Shown here one piece after another: positions 13,894 through 25,260 of a DNA stretch of 64,000 nt; position 1 is the first letter of the stretch; every line of letters starts with the position of its first letter. Origin of the DNA: Marchantia polymorpha subsp. ruderalis (lineage: Eukaryota; Streptophyta; Marchantiopsida; Marchantiales; Marchantiaceae); the NCBI GenBank assembly GCA_037833965.1, contig AP031358.1, forward strand, positions 17,926,001 through 17,990,000, given 5' to 3'. Both the position numbers and the translations under genes were made by a program. The notes under the pieces were generated by a model, which was not told the DNA's origin, ran no database searches, and saw nothing but the letters and a program-made list of their open reading frames with translations.

Positions 13894-15815
13894 ACGTGTA
13901 TTTAGTGTAAAAATAATAATTTTATTGCCAAAAACATCAGAGTTGCAAAGTTTGCAATAAATCACAAGAATCTACTTTCATGCAAAAGAAGAGTATTATA
14001 TATTGCAGTTGATTTCATGCAAGATGAGACTATATTTGTTGTTAAACTGTTAAGTTTTAATGGAAAAACAGGTTTATAAATCTATGTTACACTAATTTTT
14101 TTGTAAATTAATATGTGAATTATGAGTATTTAATTACAATCAAATGCAGTTTGATTGGATATCTTTTATGTGACATACTCTAGAACATTTGATTATTTTT
14201 TTTAATGAATTAGAAACAATTAAAATGTTAAATTTTCCAATAGATTTTAATATCTATTTAGTTATGTATTATAAATGATCATTCTTAAATATTTAGAAAG
14301 TACAATAGTTTTTATTTTTATCTTTTATAACAAGGATTGGAAAAAAGTCAACTTTATTAAAAAATTCAATAAAATATATTTTCTTCTTTATGATTTCATA
14401 AAAAGTTTACATATCATGTGATTTTTTGAGATAATTGATACTAAATCAAAGAAAAGATTGATAATTTTTATCAAATCTAATAAAAATCTACAACTTTGAA
14501 ATAATGCTGAGTCTTTATAGGATAAGATAAAATTCATATAAACATCATTATCAATCAGATCACAACAAATAACAGTATTAGTGATTGTTTGTTTTTATAT
14601 AGCACAAGTATTGCGAATTGCAATAAATAAAGGTATTTTTTAAATATGACTTTTTAATAGTTATGGAAAAAAAATTACCCATACTCAATGAAATATTTTG
14701 GCTATTATTTCACAAACTTGTAGAAGAACACCATCATAGCTTGGTACAAGTTTTAAATCATAAGTTAAATTTTTTTTGGATATTTTTTTCCTTTAAATAT
14801 CTAGATTTTTGGATAATATATTTTTTTTCAAAACAATATTATGAAATTAGTGCTAAAATGTTGAGAAATACTCAAATAAAAACTACCATATTAAATTTTT
14901 TGAATTTTGACATATGAAATTTAGTGAACACTTATATTCTTCAAAATTCATTTAAAAAAATTCTATATGCATACTCATTATATTATATAGTCTTGAATTT
15001 ATCCAGATATTTCATTGATTTTCATATTATAATTTATTTTTTCATTTATTGTAAAAAGGTAATATGTTTTCACAACAAGCATGAAATTTTTTTAACACTT
15101 TTTTCTTAAATCCAGCATATTTTTTTCCATCTTTTAGTGCTTATTATTTTTGTGGTTTTATGATTTAAAAACTTTGAATTTAACTTTAATTTATAAAAAA
15201 AAATCAACAATATGTCTTTTTTGTCATATTTAGATTTTTTAAGTCAATCATATTCTGATTCGATTTTTGATTTCATAAACATGTAAAAATCATTTTGAAA
15301 ACATTAATCTAATGAAATTGAAGCTGAAAACCCTAATTTAATGCATATTTAGATTTTTGATTAATTTGAAATAAATGAAAACTATTCAAATATACAAATC
15401 CACAATGTTTGCATTAGTGAAAACCTAACATTTCAATTGATTTAAAGTCTTTTTTTGCTTTTTATTATTATCATTGAATGCATTTGTTATTATTCAATGT
15501 CTCAAATTTTGTTCAAAATCATAGTGAAAATTTATTATTGATCAATGTAATAAAATATAATACTTTCATATCCAAACATACATATTGAATAACATTATAT
15601 CAACACAGTATTAAAAGTTTGCTTCATTTTTCAATATTAAAATATCAAGAGTTTTAGAGAAAAAAAATTTTAACAAAATAATAAATGATGATGATTTTAC
15701 ACCGTTATTTAAAGAGCAAAACTTAATTGCTTCCTGCAAACTATATTAAATAAATTTTGCAGTAAGCAAATTGGAAACTTGGAATAAGATGACAATGGGC
15801 AGAGATATATCACGC
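12800..15815. other. AT-rich intergenic DNA
   Basis: Very AT-rich sequence with a (TA)n run at 13858-13889 and many homopolymer runs. The open frames present (for example plus 14663-14917) are rich in F, I, K, N and Y, as expected by chance in such DNA. No gene or structured repeat was recognised. Confidence 0.6.
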
Positions 15816-16488
15816 ATTTTCAAAGAAGATATTTACTTGATGGGACCCGTCAAAACGTAAATTGCTTGATGGTACCCATCAAGTTTCAATTTACACTATG
15901 GTATTCTACCGAAGACACAAAGTTGATGAGTTCTAATAAACGTTCTAGTACAAATATGTTCTAATTCATGTTTCTGCGATCTCTTCGATGGCGTGCCGGT
16001 GGAGTTTAACAAAACTGGATATGCTATCGCTTGCAAAATTTCTCAATCGAATTTATTGAAACTTTTGGACATTAAGGGTTGCACGCGAGTGCAACCCTTA
16101 AATCTGCATAAGGACACTGAATCGGAGAAATCACTTTTGAATCTAGAAACAGTGAGAGACAGTGACATGCCACTAGCAGTACACCTTCCACCTCCAGTAA
16201 CCGAGTGAATCTTTCATCAAATCATCAAATTTGTGCTCCAGCAAATCTACAGCACCAGACTACCACAATGAAACTTTTTGCACTCATGAATTTCTGTGGA
16301 CAAATTCATCTTTGAAACAACGATGTGTTCTTAAGTAGACGATTTGACGGAAGGGTCCATGTCACCGTCAAATCATGTGACGTGTACTGTTCCATGGGGT
16401 CCCATCAGGTAAATTGAAACTTGATGCATCACTTAAAACAATTTACGTTTTTATGGGATCACATCAAACAAATCTCTCATTTTCAAAG
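15816..16488. mobile_element. Mutator-like MITE with 10-bp TSD
   Basis: A perfect 10-bp direct repeat, attttcaaag, occurs at 15816-15825 and 16479-16488. Between them, the 653-bp element (15826-16478) has imperfect terminal inverted repeats. The left end contains cttgatgggacccgtc then aaaacgtaaattg; the right end reads the same in reverse complement, with tttgatgtgatccca then aaaacgtaaattg. Further in, tcaagtttcaatttac recurs inverted, so inverted similarity covers roughly 75-90 bp at each end. A 9-11 bp target duplication with long inverted repeats is typical of Mutator-like elements. No transposase is visible, so it is non-autonomous. Confidence 0.8.
16072..16101. repeat. 13-bp perfect hairpin inside the MITE
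   Basis: ttaagggttgcac at 16072-16084 is followed by the 4-base loop gcga and then its exact reverse complement to 16101. It lies in the centre of the MITE, within a short open frame (15993-16208, 71 codons) of unknown origin that could be captured DNA. Confidence 0.85.
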
Positions 16489-18025
16489 GGACCGAAGGTG
16501 ATGTTCCCATCCAACACACCGGATTCTCGGAAGAGTGACACACGAACCTCTGAATCCTTCTTCCGATAGCATGCGCACTAATCTCACATATAAAGACGCA
16601 CCCGGTTCCTCATCCACTCTACTTTTCCCGTAAGAGGAGAAGACTGTGTGGTCGATCTTCTACGTCGTAATCTCATGGTTGTCAACGTTGAGAAGTGGAA
16701 AAGTTGTCCGCATGGGCCCCGCAAGCAAGCGATGGTTTTATCTTCTCTGGTGGAGACGAAGTGAGATTCTGCGGGCAAATCCGTTACGGACACAGTGGGA
16801 ATCCCAACGGATACAAACCCCCCCCAGCACATAAAAAGCAAAAGTGACGGACGACCGACGACAACGTACTGTCCGGGAGGGGGAGGCACAGGCACACTCA
16901 CACTGACGGAGCCGCTAAAGTTGGTGGCATAGCTGGCAACGAAGTCCAAGCGTTGGAAACGAGGCGCTGTTCCTCATGCCTACCTATCAGTTTCCCGGTA
17001 ACCGCTAACGCCCGGCAGCTCTGATAGCGTGTTCCTCCGCTTCAACGAATACGAACAGAAGCGTCCTGAATATCAATCACATCGATTCATTTATTGATCT
17101 TCACAACTTTCGGGCATGAATCAATTATAGTAAACGCTGGGAGCAAGACTTTGGGGTCCGAAAACCGCGTGATAACTGAGGAACTTCAGCAGCACTGGAA
17201 GGCCATCAGTCGGCACATTCAGCCAGAAGTTTTACGTGAGTGTTAGCCGCGAATCACAAGTACGTACGTTCTTAGATTATGTGCACATGCTGTCAGCCTA
17301 GCTAAACTAGTAACATGTGACGATGTACTGATGGAAAAATTTGTATTTTCGCAACTGTATTATACGACAGAAGATTAAGCCTCTAATTTAGAAGTGTTAA
17401 ATTATAGCTGAGAGTTTGACGCTGCGAGGATTATTTTCTCAGGTGAACGTGCAAATCTCTCTGGAGGCACCTGTCGCGTGAGCATTTTACATCAGGAGCA
17501 GAGACATGGCATACTGTAGTGCTGACGAGGTGCATTGTTTATAATTCGATGTTTGCAAGCGGTCACGGGGTCACACATAAAATCATCAGAAGGATGAAAT
17601 GCCTGCGCGGTCTCTCGCCTTCGGGTCGATTACGCCCGGCGTTTACGTAGCTCTGTACTCTTGAGCGTCACGGCAGATGAAGTGGTATCTGGTTGGGTAA
17701 CGACAAAGGTTGTCGGTCAGGGGAACGGAGGTGAACAGGTGGCGGCTGCGGATTGAGCGAGGGCGAGAGAACATTGCAATGCCTCGTGAGGAAGAATCAA
17801 CCACAGCTGCTGCTGCTCCTGGTGGTGGTGGAGGTGGCAGGGCAGAGCAACAGAGGCCGAGAGCTTGCTAGAGGTGGGGGTCGATGCAGGGGACGACGAC
17901 GACGAAGAAGAAGAAGGGAGAAGGACGGGGAGGCGGACGAGAAGGAGAAAAGACACGCCTGATTGGTTACTTTTCTTGAGCGACAAGCTTTACAGTTTGC
18001 GGAGTTTTGAGATCTGCAGGAAAAG
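16489..18025. other. Intergenic and probable promoter region
   Basis: Moderately GC-rich DNA between the MITE and the small membrane-protein gene. A TATA-like catataaag lies near 16587, followed by a possible leader, but no coding exon could be assigned. The last 300 bases (17.7-18.0 kb) carry purine-rich triplet runs and probably hold the promoter and leader of the gene starting at 18026. Confidence 0.45.
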
Positions 18026-19228
18026 ATGAGCGGCTGGTCGGGACATATTCGCGTCACGATTGGCGCTTTGCTCGGTGGGCTTCTTGGATTCTATGTCATG
18101 CATCACGCCGAGGCCGCGTACAAGGTAGGGTGGGGTTGGGTTGGGTTGGGTTGGGTGGGCTTGCTGCGATCCTTCCGTCGGTAACTCGGACTTTCATTCC
18201 GCTTTGACTTCGTCCGATTGTAGTTTGGAGCGTTTTGAGTTTTGGTCTCGCCTTCGGTTTAGGAGCAGGGGGCACGTTACCGTGTGATCTGATCTGCGTT
18301 GAATTCGACGCATGTCTGTTCGGATTATCCGGGTGGATGGCCTTTCATTCCTTTTCCTATTTGCACTTGTGCACCCCTCTTGTCCTGGGCCTGGGGAGAA
18401 AATTCTTGGTTTCTTCAGGATTCACTGTGTTTTGGATAAACGCCCGAGTGGATTGCTCCCTGGCTCAGGGTAATGGTTGGCCTGTTCTTGGAGTTTAGGC
18501 ACTGAATGCCCCAGTGTTCTCCGCTGGGCACATTCCGTTGCTTTGGTTGAAATGTTGTCACACGCTTGAGTTAGATGATACCGTCATGTTCCATTGAGGC
18601 CATACGGTACGCTTATCGGATTTACCATAACGATCCAGGCAATTCCTTTTCTGGTGTCGGCAATTTTAACACTGTGATTCTCCCTTGGATTTAAGCTCTT
18701 AGCTCGTATCTGCTCCTTGTCTTCTCGGTTGTTCAATCAACTCTCTGACCTTACTACAATCAGAGCGGTGAGGTACCCGTTTGTTAGATTTCAGATTTTG
18801 CCACACTGAGAAGTGGCAGATTCTGGAAAATTAGTTAAACTCGATTCGTCAGAGCTTGAGGTTGTGAAATCATATCGTCAGTAGGCTCAAGGGAACAATT
18901 TTTATTGTTCCGGTTGGCCTCAGCCGCCGAATTTCTTCGGGGCTCTTGTACATTCACAGTACGAACTTGATAGTTGCGGAATCTGTTACTGCCCTTCTGT
19001 GCTGATTTGGTTTAGAAGTTGATCACCCTTTCTGGAAGTAATGTCTCTTCCCTGGAAGAGATCAAAGCCCTTTGCGTAGGGTTTTACGCGACTTATTTTG
19101 CTGATGGATCGACCTGGCTGGTGGAACAGGAGAAGATGAAAGAGGAGTACGTGAAGTTGAGGCAGGAGAAGCTTGCACAAGAATTGGAATTGGCGAAGAA
19201 CAGTGGAGAGATTCTTCAAGATTCATGA
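18026..19228 (+). CDS. Small single-pass membrane protein (plant conserved, unknown function)
   Basis: Exon 1 is 18026-18124 (33 codons, starting MSGWSGHIRVTIGALLGG) and ends at a GT donor. The preferred second exon is 19130-19228, beginning EKMKEEYVKLRQEK after an acceptor in ...gtggaacag, which gives a 65-residue protein. A glycine-rich hydrophobic helix (about residues 9-27, ending FYVMHHAEA) is followed by a charged, probably coiled-coil tail. From memory, small plant proteins of this type run directly from the MHH-E--YK segment into EKMKE, which supports this junction. An alternative acceptor at 19015/19016 keeps the frame and adds 38 residues (103 in all). Function is unknown; location in a mitochondrial or other inner membrane is possible but not shown. 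It ends 144 bp before the next gene's start codon on the same strand. Confidence 0.7.
18132..18159 (+). repeat. (TTGGG)n run at start of intron 1
   Basis: About five tandem TTGGG units immediately after the splice donor of the small membrane-protein gene. It is not the usual plant telomere unit (TTTAGGG) and is most simply a G-rich intronic microsatellite. Confidence 0.8.
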
Positions 19229-19372
19229 TTAGCGAGAGCTTAGGGCCTGTAGAGTCTTCATCGCACAGGGATCAGACATCGAGCGTAGAGTAGCGGTTCC
19301 CGAGCTCTTGTGGAGTGATCATAGCGGAGTGATATCCGAATTTAGGATTGGTCTTGGTCCTATGAAGTGAAA

Positions 19373-21953
19373 ATGCTCCTACATTTTCAAGATTCAGCGA
19401 AGCTTAAAACACGAAATGTAATCGTCCACCTTTGAGAGTTTTATCATCGCATTTGTTTGAATAGATCCTAAGAAGCTCATCGAGTGCTTTTGAGTTTCTT
19501 ATGCATTTTGACTTCTAGAGTTTCGATTGACATTTTGTAGTAAAAGCAGCGGCTGATGAATCTCCCAATGATATATCAGGTCGCTTTTGAAACTTCCTAT
19601 TATGCCCGTGACTCTATTACTTTAAGTCAGCTAAGGGATTTGAGCAGCAAGCGGAGGGCGATCGAAGAGTCCATCAATGGAAGCAGCCATCTCACACCGG
19701 CAATTGCCCGGGAAATGGCCGGGGGAGTCACATCTCCAATTGCGCAGGTGCTTCCTACATTCAGAATCGTTCACGAAAGAAATATTATTGGGTACAATTA
19801 AAATCAAGTAAACGAATAAAATTTCAAAAGAATAACTCTTTACTTTATGGAATGCAGGATTTGCTTAAACTGGAGGGTTACCTGCCTCTTCTGGAGAACC
19901 TAATAGAATGTGTTCAAGCTGAGATAAATAATAAGCCTCAAGTGCGGCAATGGACCGTCGATCTTCGTTTTCGTTGGACCAGCCCTTTAAGTGGTTCAAG
20001 CGTCAATCCCTTATCCGGACCCAAGTATTATCGAGTTGATGATCTTCGTTATGAGCTGTGCATGGTTCTGAGCCTCTTCGGTGCTCTTTTGAGGGAGAGA
20101 GCACTGGAGATTCTGCCAGTAGGTATTATCTCTGAACTAAGTCGCATTGAACTTCACTTTCCAACAGTCTTCTTGGTACTTTTATCTGGTTACTTAGTTT
20201 TCAGGGCTTCGGGTCCAAGAAAGGTGGATCTGGTATTAGGTTAATGCCTGAATTTTGGCCTGGTTTGTGCTCCTGGTCGATTGGAGCGTTGCTAATGTTT
20301 GAACAAGAAACAAAATCAGCAGTTAAGTGAAGATTGAAACTTTGGCTAAGTCTTTAGCACTTGGGGGGCTTTTTTTGCAGATTTGATAAAGGCAGCACAG
20401 CTCTTTAGGCAGGCCGCTGGAGTGTATCAACATATGGCCGAGAAAGTTCTCCCGGATTTGCAACCGGTTCTCGCCATTAGTGCTGACAGGCCACCTGAGG
20501 CAACCGTAACGATGGCTACAATTATGAGTATCGTATGCCTAGCAGAAGCTCAGGTACTTTTAGATTTCAGCAAGGATGGATAATTAATTGCAGACTGACT
20601 TTTGGAGAGAGCGAGTGTCTCCTTTAGGATTCGTCTTGTTTGTGTGTTGTGTCTTGTATACAAATGTAACGAGCCTCAGGAAGTATAATGTCCTGTGTGC
20701 CAGGCGGTGACAGCTCGGAAAGCAGAAGAGAAGGGCACAAGTGGGAGTCTTCTCGCGAAGCTTCACTACGGGGTTGTACAGCTCTTGGATGAAGCTCTTA
20801 ACATTCTGCGAGAAAGAGATTCTGAGTCAACGGATGTTTCTGAGAAGTTTCGGGTAAGTATGTGTATGAGGACCGTGCATGTCTAGTTCGGAGTTAGAGC
20901 AAGCATGCCCTTTGCTTTCCCCTTGTTTACCTACGTATGTTCCATGCTCTCCCATTTGTGTTGCAGTTTTCTTTCAGATGTGACCTTATTAGGATATCCA
21001 AAATTATCATAATATTGTGTTGTTTAATGCTTCGTCTTTATGTTGTTGCATTCTAAGTGGAAGTGTAGTCCGAAGTACGGACTGATGTCTCAGTTACTGT
21101 GATTCGACGGTCCAGAACCTTGTATTCAGTCTCTATTTCGAATTTATGACCATCAGTGTGTTCCATGGGTTTTATCTATAGAAGAGTCTAATCAGTTTGA
21201 TGGATGGAACTATGGCATACACAGAGATTTCTGAACCTGAGCAAAGTACTTCACGAATCTCGTAGTCAACGCTATATAGCTGCAGACTTTCGCACCGAAG
21301 AAAAACTTGGCATGGCAGTTGGTGTCCTTCGTCATTCTATGAATCGTGTGCAGATGGTTAGACCTCCATGTAAGAAAGCTGCTCCTTATTGAGAAATTCA
21401 AACGATGACAACCTTGTTAGTGTGTATATTGTAGGCCATATACTTCTGCTATCATCGAGTGGCATCTCTACTTCGATATCATCCTTTGTGCATAATGTTA
21501 AATTAAGTGCATAATGACCTGTAATCCTTACCATAGATCAAGAAGTGGTTTTAGGATGTAGATTAGAGCAGGGGTTGTGGAAATTCGTCGCTTTTTCTTA
21601 TGGAATGTCTGCCTTCTAGTTGGACTGAAATTTCTTTTGATGATCTCGTTTGGCACCTCACACTGACGGAGGGTTGTATTGTCAGAATACAAGACTGAAC
21701 GTTAACTCTAACCGATTCGTGGTTGTCTGTGTTTATTTGTCTTGTAGATGAGGATGTTTGGAAGCCCGTATATAGACAGGAGATTGATGCATTAGGGCAA
21801 ATGCTGCGAAAATGTGAGCAGGAGAATGAGTTCATCTGGAGAGATAAAGTTCCGCGAGTGGACGAGTTGCCTATTCTTGAAGGGAAAAAGCTCGTTATGG
21901 CCTCACCTTATCAAGCATTTGGGCTTGATCGTGATTTTGTGTTTGTTACATAA
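19373..21953 (+). CDS. BRO1-domain protein (BROX-like, endosomal targeting family)
   Basis: Seven exons join in one frame: 19373-19417, 19580-19747, 19858-20122, 20381-20553, 20704-20853, 21225-21369 and 21748-21953. They total 1152 nt, or 383 residues. The start MLLHFQDSAKLKTRN resembles plant BRO1-like proteins. Other recognisable blocks are LTPAIAREMAGGVTS, KLEGYLPLLENL, PKYYRVDDLRYEL, ALLRERALEILP, AAQLFRQAAGVYQHM, MSIVCLAEAQAVTARKAEEK and the C-terminal VWKPVYRQEIDALG. BRO1 domains are curved helical repeats that bind ESCRT-III on endosomes; plant members of this short type are annotated as endosomal targeting BRO1-like proteins. There is no C-terminal CAAX box like that of human BROX. 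Two donors were chosen by phase: exon 3 uses gtatta after CCAGTAG, and exon 6 uses the strong gtaaga after CCTCCAT. All introns are GT-AG. Confidence 0.9.
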
Positions 21954-24903
21954 CGCACGTCAGTGCTTCACTTTGTGCATTATCAAAAGTGGTTTTATTG
22001 ATCAGTATCCTGTAATGAGGCATCGGGATTCCGAAGAACGATGAAGGTTGGACCGAGAAGAAGATCAGAGCATGGAATCAATTCACGTCATACTTCCATT
22101 CTCGGAACTTTAAGGCTACTTGTATTAAGACTTTGGATATCGTGGTTGTTTAACCACAGAACCTAGGTGGTCGCTACAGGAAGCGGGGGATATTCTAGAA
22201 CTGAGTTTCCCTCCAGCGAATGAACGTTGTCAAAGGAAACTAAAAGCCACGCACGTTAGCTGTTCTCCGTCTCCACGGAGGGACGAAGTGGACAACTGTA
22301 ACCACCTGGTGACGAGGATTTTGGAAGGATCGGGATGAGTGTGTAATGTGTGGGTGAATATACTCCCCAACAGCGGAAACCAAGACAAGTTTAGGACAAA
22401 AATAGGGACGACATTCTGAGTTTCACCGAGATAAATGAGGGGAGTCAGTTTCAAGGTGCTATAGAGAGTGGGTTAAAGGGAGATTACTGTAAGCTATTCA
22501 TCTTTTTCTGTCAAGCCTAGCAGTGATTTGTCATACGAATGCTAGGTGTCACATTCATGACATTTTTTAAGATGGCAGAGTTCATCGCATTAGAGTCAAT
22601 CTAGTGTCCCTGAGATTCATATATTTTCCAAATATCTGCAAGCTGAAGATTCCCCATGGGAAGCGTCTGGAAACAGGTGACACTGAAGATACTTCTGTAC
22701 ATCTGGATAGTAGGAAATGTATAGATCTGCGAACGCGAAAGTATTTGTGAGATTACCTTTGCTCGTTCAACAAAACTGTATGTGGTAGTCTTTTCGTTGG
22801 ATACTCTGTGAGTAGTTGGTTGTGAAATCAAGCATCATGTCTTTTTTCAACTTCGCTTCTCAAAGAAACAGTACGACTTCAAAAGTGATGTTTAGATTTA
22901 CAAAAGCCAACTGGCAATCACGAACTTTAATCAGCGGCAGACATCCAGTCAAAATTCGCCAATATGTTAACCAACTATGAAGACAAAGTCTTTGATGTAC
23001 TGTCAGAAAAAGGATGTTCCATGGTCTCTCGGAACTGAGGAAAAGGTAAGCTGGATCCAGAGAGGTGTAGTAGAATGCAAAAAGAGTACTGTACGCGAAC
23101 TTCTTTTACAGGTGGTCAGATGAATTATCTGATCCGCAGGACTGAACACCATTCCATGTCCTGTAAACAGGAGCAGGTGACAAGCATGCCACAGATAACG
23201 TGCTAGAAGCTAGATGAGAGTCTTGAAAAGAACACCTGAATATGTGCTGTGAGGTATTCCATTGGGAGGGAAGAATTGATATATAATGTTAGATTGTTCT
23301 TTTGACCCCGCAGGCAGGAGGAGAGAGCCCAGAGAAAGTAGAAAAGAGGTCTAACTCACCTACTCAAGGTTCTAGCGTCACAAAAATGCGCCTAGGCTTG
23401 GCATCTAGCAACCCGCGTTAAGAAACTTCACTTATGACGTTGTAAGAGATGAATGTCATGGGTGTACTTTCTTGGGTACTTGAAGATTTTCACATATATT
23501 GCTGCAACTTGAGTTCCATATAACTCCTAGTGTTTCCACGTGAAATATAATACCGGTTGATCTTAAGCGTCGAGGAAGTCATGCCGTCTAGCCTAAGAAT
23601 TGTTCAGGTGTCTGGAGGTTATACAAGTTTAAGTCCTTTGTATGGAGGTTTACGAATCGAAGAAGTTCGACCTTTGACTCGTGTACAGGCCACGTATACA
23701 AGCACTTAGCTAGAGTGTGACAATGTTGTGTGTTATACCACATTTATGTATCGAGATACATATTTTCTGGGTAAATTTACAGGTGAATTGCTAAATGAGT
23801 TAACATTTCACTTAGGGGTCACCAACATGCTGAAGAAAAATTTTCATCTTGTGCTCTTCCTGTCGGGAAACACGAGATGGTCTTTAAACTAACTCAACAC
23901 CTACTTCTAATCCAGTTAAAGAAGTCAGAACTGAACGTAAATATGGAAGCTAGAATTGATCACACGTGATGAATTGATTTCTAGCTACGTGCATTATAAA
24001 TCTGTTTTATCAAAATCTTTCATTATTCACTTTTCATGTCAATGCTTTGGGCAGACCATTAGATCTGAGGTTTTGGAACAATTTTATTGTAAGATAATGA
24101 CATCTAGCAAAAAAATAAAATTACCACACAAGGATGTACTTATCCCTATTACTTTGATAAAGAACTGCTCTCTATAAAAGTTATTCGACTTTTTGAAGTT
24201 CATGAAGTCACAAATCAGTTTCGAAGTGCTAGACCTAGCCACACCTCCAATTCAATGGCATCTTTTTCACTTTATCCATGCTGATATTAGGTAGCAATCT
24301 ATGACAATTCTCTGTCAGGTGAAACTGTCATGATGGAGCTTCGAATCTTCTTCGCGTTAACGCGAAGAAAGTTTTCATGAATTTTAGCGCATAAATTATA
24401 CCTGTCCTTGCAAATGAATCTTGTCAGGATCATTCCTCAAACCCTTATAGTAACATATTGACATACATTCCTTCCGCTAGGTAATAAAGTTTGTTGATTA
24501 AAATGGGATTTTCATTAAAGATAGAACGCGATTTTACTCTATTGCACTTGAAAGCAGATCCTATAAGTCCATAGTACGTAGTCTAATAAGAACAATGTTC
24601 ATCCCGATTCGGTCATGTGCATAGTATGGAAGTGGTGTTAGTAGGTCTCACGTAAACATATTACGAAGTGTCATTGATTTGCAGTACCAAACATTAGATT
24701 TTAATCGTTTCTCACTTTATATGAACACTTTCAAGGCTTCAAATTTCATTTCTTAGTATCAATTATGGTGTTGGATTGAATGCAGCAGTGAAAATTTCAA
24801 AAAATATTGTATTATCACTGTCCTTTTACATTCAGCACTTCAAGTAGTGCGTTTAAACAGGGTTACAAGTTAATATAATGACTTTTTGTCATAAATGGCA
24901 TCT
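21954..24903. other. Intergenic, no supported gene
   Basis: The 3' flank of the BRO1 gene followed by mixed-composition DNA. Open frames are short and unrecognised. The only discrete structure noted is a 22-bp perfect palindrome at 24348-24369. Confidence 0.5.
24348..24369. repeat. 22-bp perfect palindrome
   Basis: ttcttcgcgtt is followed directly by its exact reverse complement with no loop. Its CG-rich centre stands out from AT-rich flanks. It lies about 530 bp upstream of the tRNA-Arg gene. No function is known. Confidence 0.85.
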
Positions 24904-24977
24904 GGTCGCGTAGCGCAGTGGATTAGCGCGTCAGACTTCGGATCTGAAGGTCGGGGGTTCGAATCCCCTCGTGATCG
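24904..24977 (+). tRNA. tRNA-Arg (anticodon UCG)
   Basis: The full cloverleaf can be drawn. The acceptor is GGTCGCG with CGTGATC (two G-U pairs) and discriminator G. The D-arm stem is GCGC with GCGC. The anticodon stem TCAGA/TCTGA encloses loop CTTCGGA, so the anticodon is TCG (UCG in RNA), which reads CGA arginine codons. The T-arm is GGGGG, TTCGAAT, CCCCT. A and B boxes are intact, there is no intron, and no CCA is encoded, as expected for a nuclear eukaryotic gene. No clear run of four or more T follows in the next 40 bases, so the Pol III terminator is not obvious. Confidence 0.95.
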
Positions 24978-25163
24978 ATGCTCAATTTGTCTTTCCATAC
25001 TAATTCTATTTCTTAAAAAAATTTGTGATGAAAATATACCTCATGGTTATCATGTTAGCCTACCACTTGAGAAATGGAGGGAAAAGATTTATACAAAGAT
25101 GTAAAAGTAGTGGGAAAAAGGAGAAAATTATTTGATGGTAAACTAAACCCTACAGAACACCAA

Positions 25164-25260
25164 ACACTTGTACGAGAGTATAGGAAATCCAACTGCATTA
25201 AATTAGCATGGCCCCTGCGCAAGCATGACACCGAGAAATGTTAATAAGGTATGGATTTTA
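25164..25260 (+). pseudogene. U6 snRNA-like pseudogene
   Basis: attagcatggcccctgcgca at 25202-25221 matches the most conserved part of U6 snRNA, followed by agcatgacac and cgagaaatg in U6 order. Upstream, taggaaatcc-aactgcattaa corresponds loosely to the region before it, but the invariant ACAGAGA box is altered and a short segment after GACAC is missing. No T-run terminator and no plant upstream sequence element were seen. It is therefore a degenerate copy, not a working U6 gene. Confidence 0.75.

Noticed and set aside
18132..18159. Interstitial telomere repeat
   Set aside because: The unit is TTGGG rather than the plant TTTAGGG, only about five units long, and lies in an intron.
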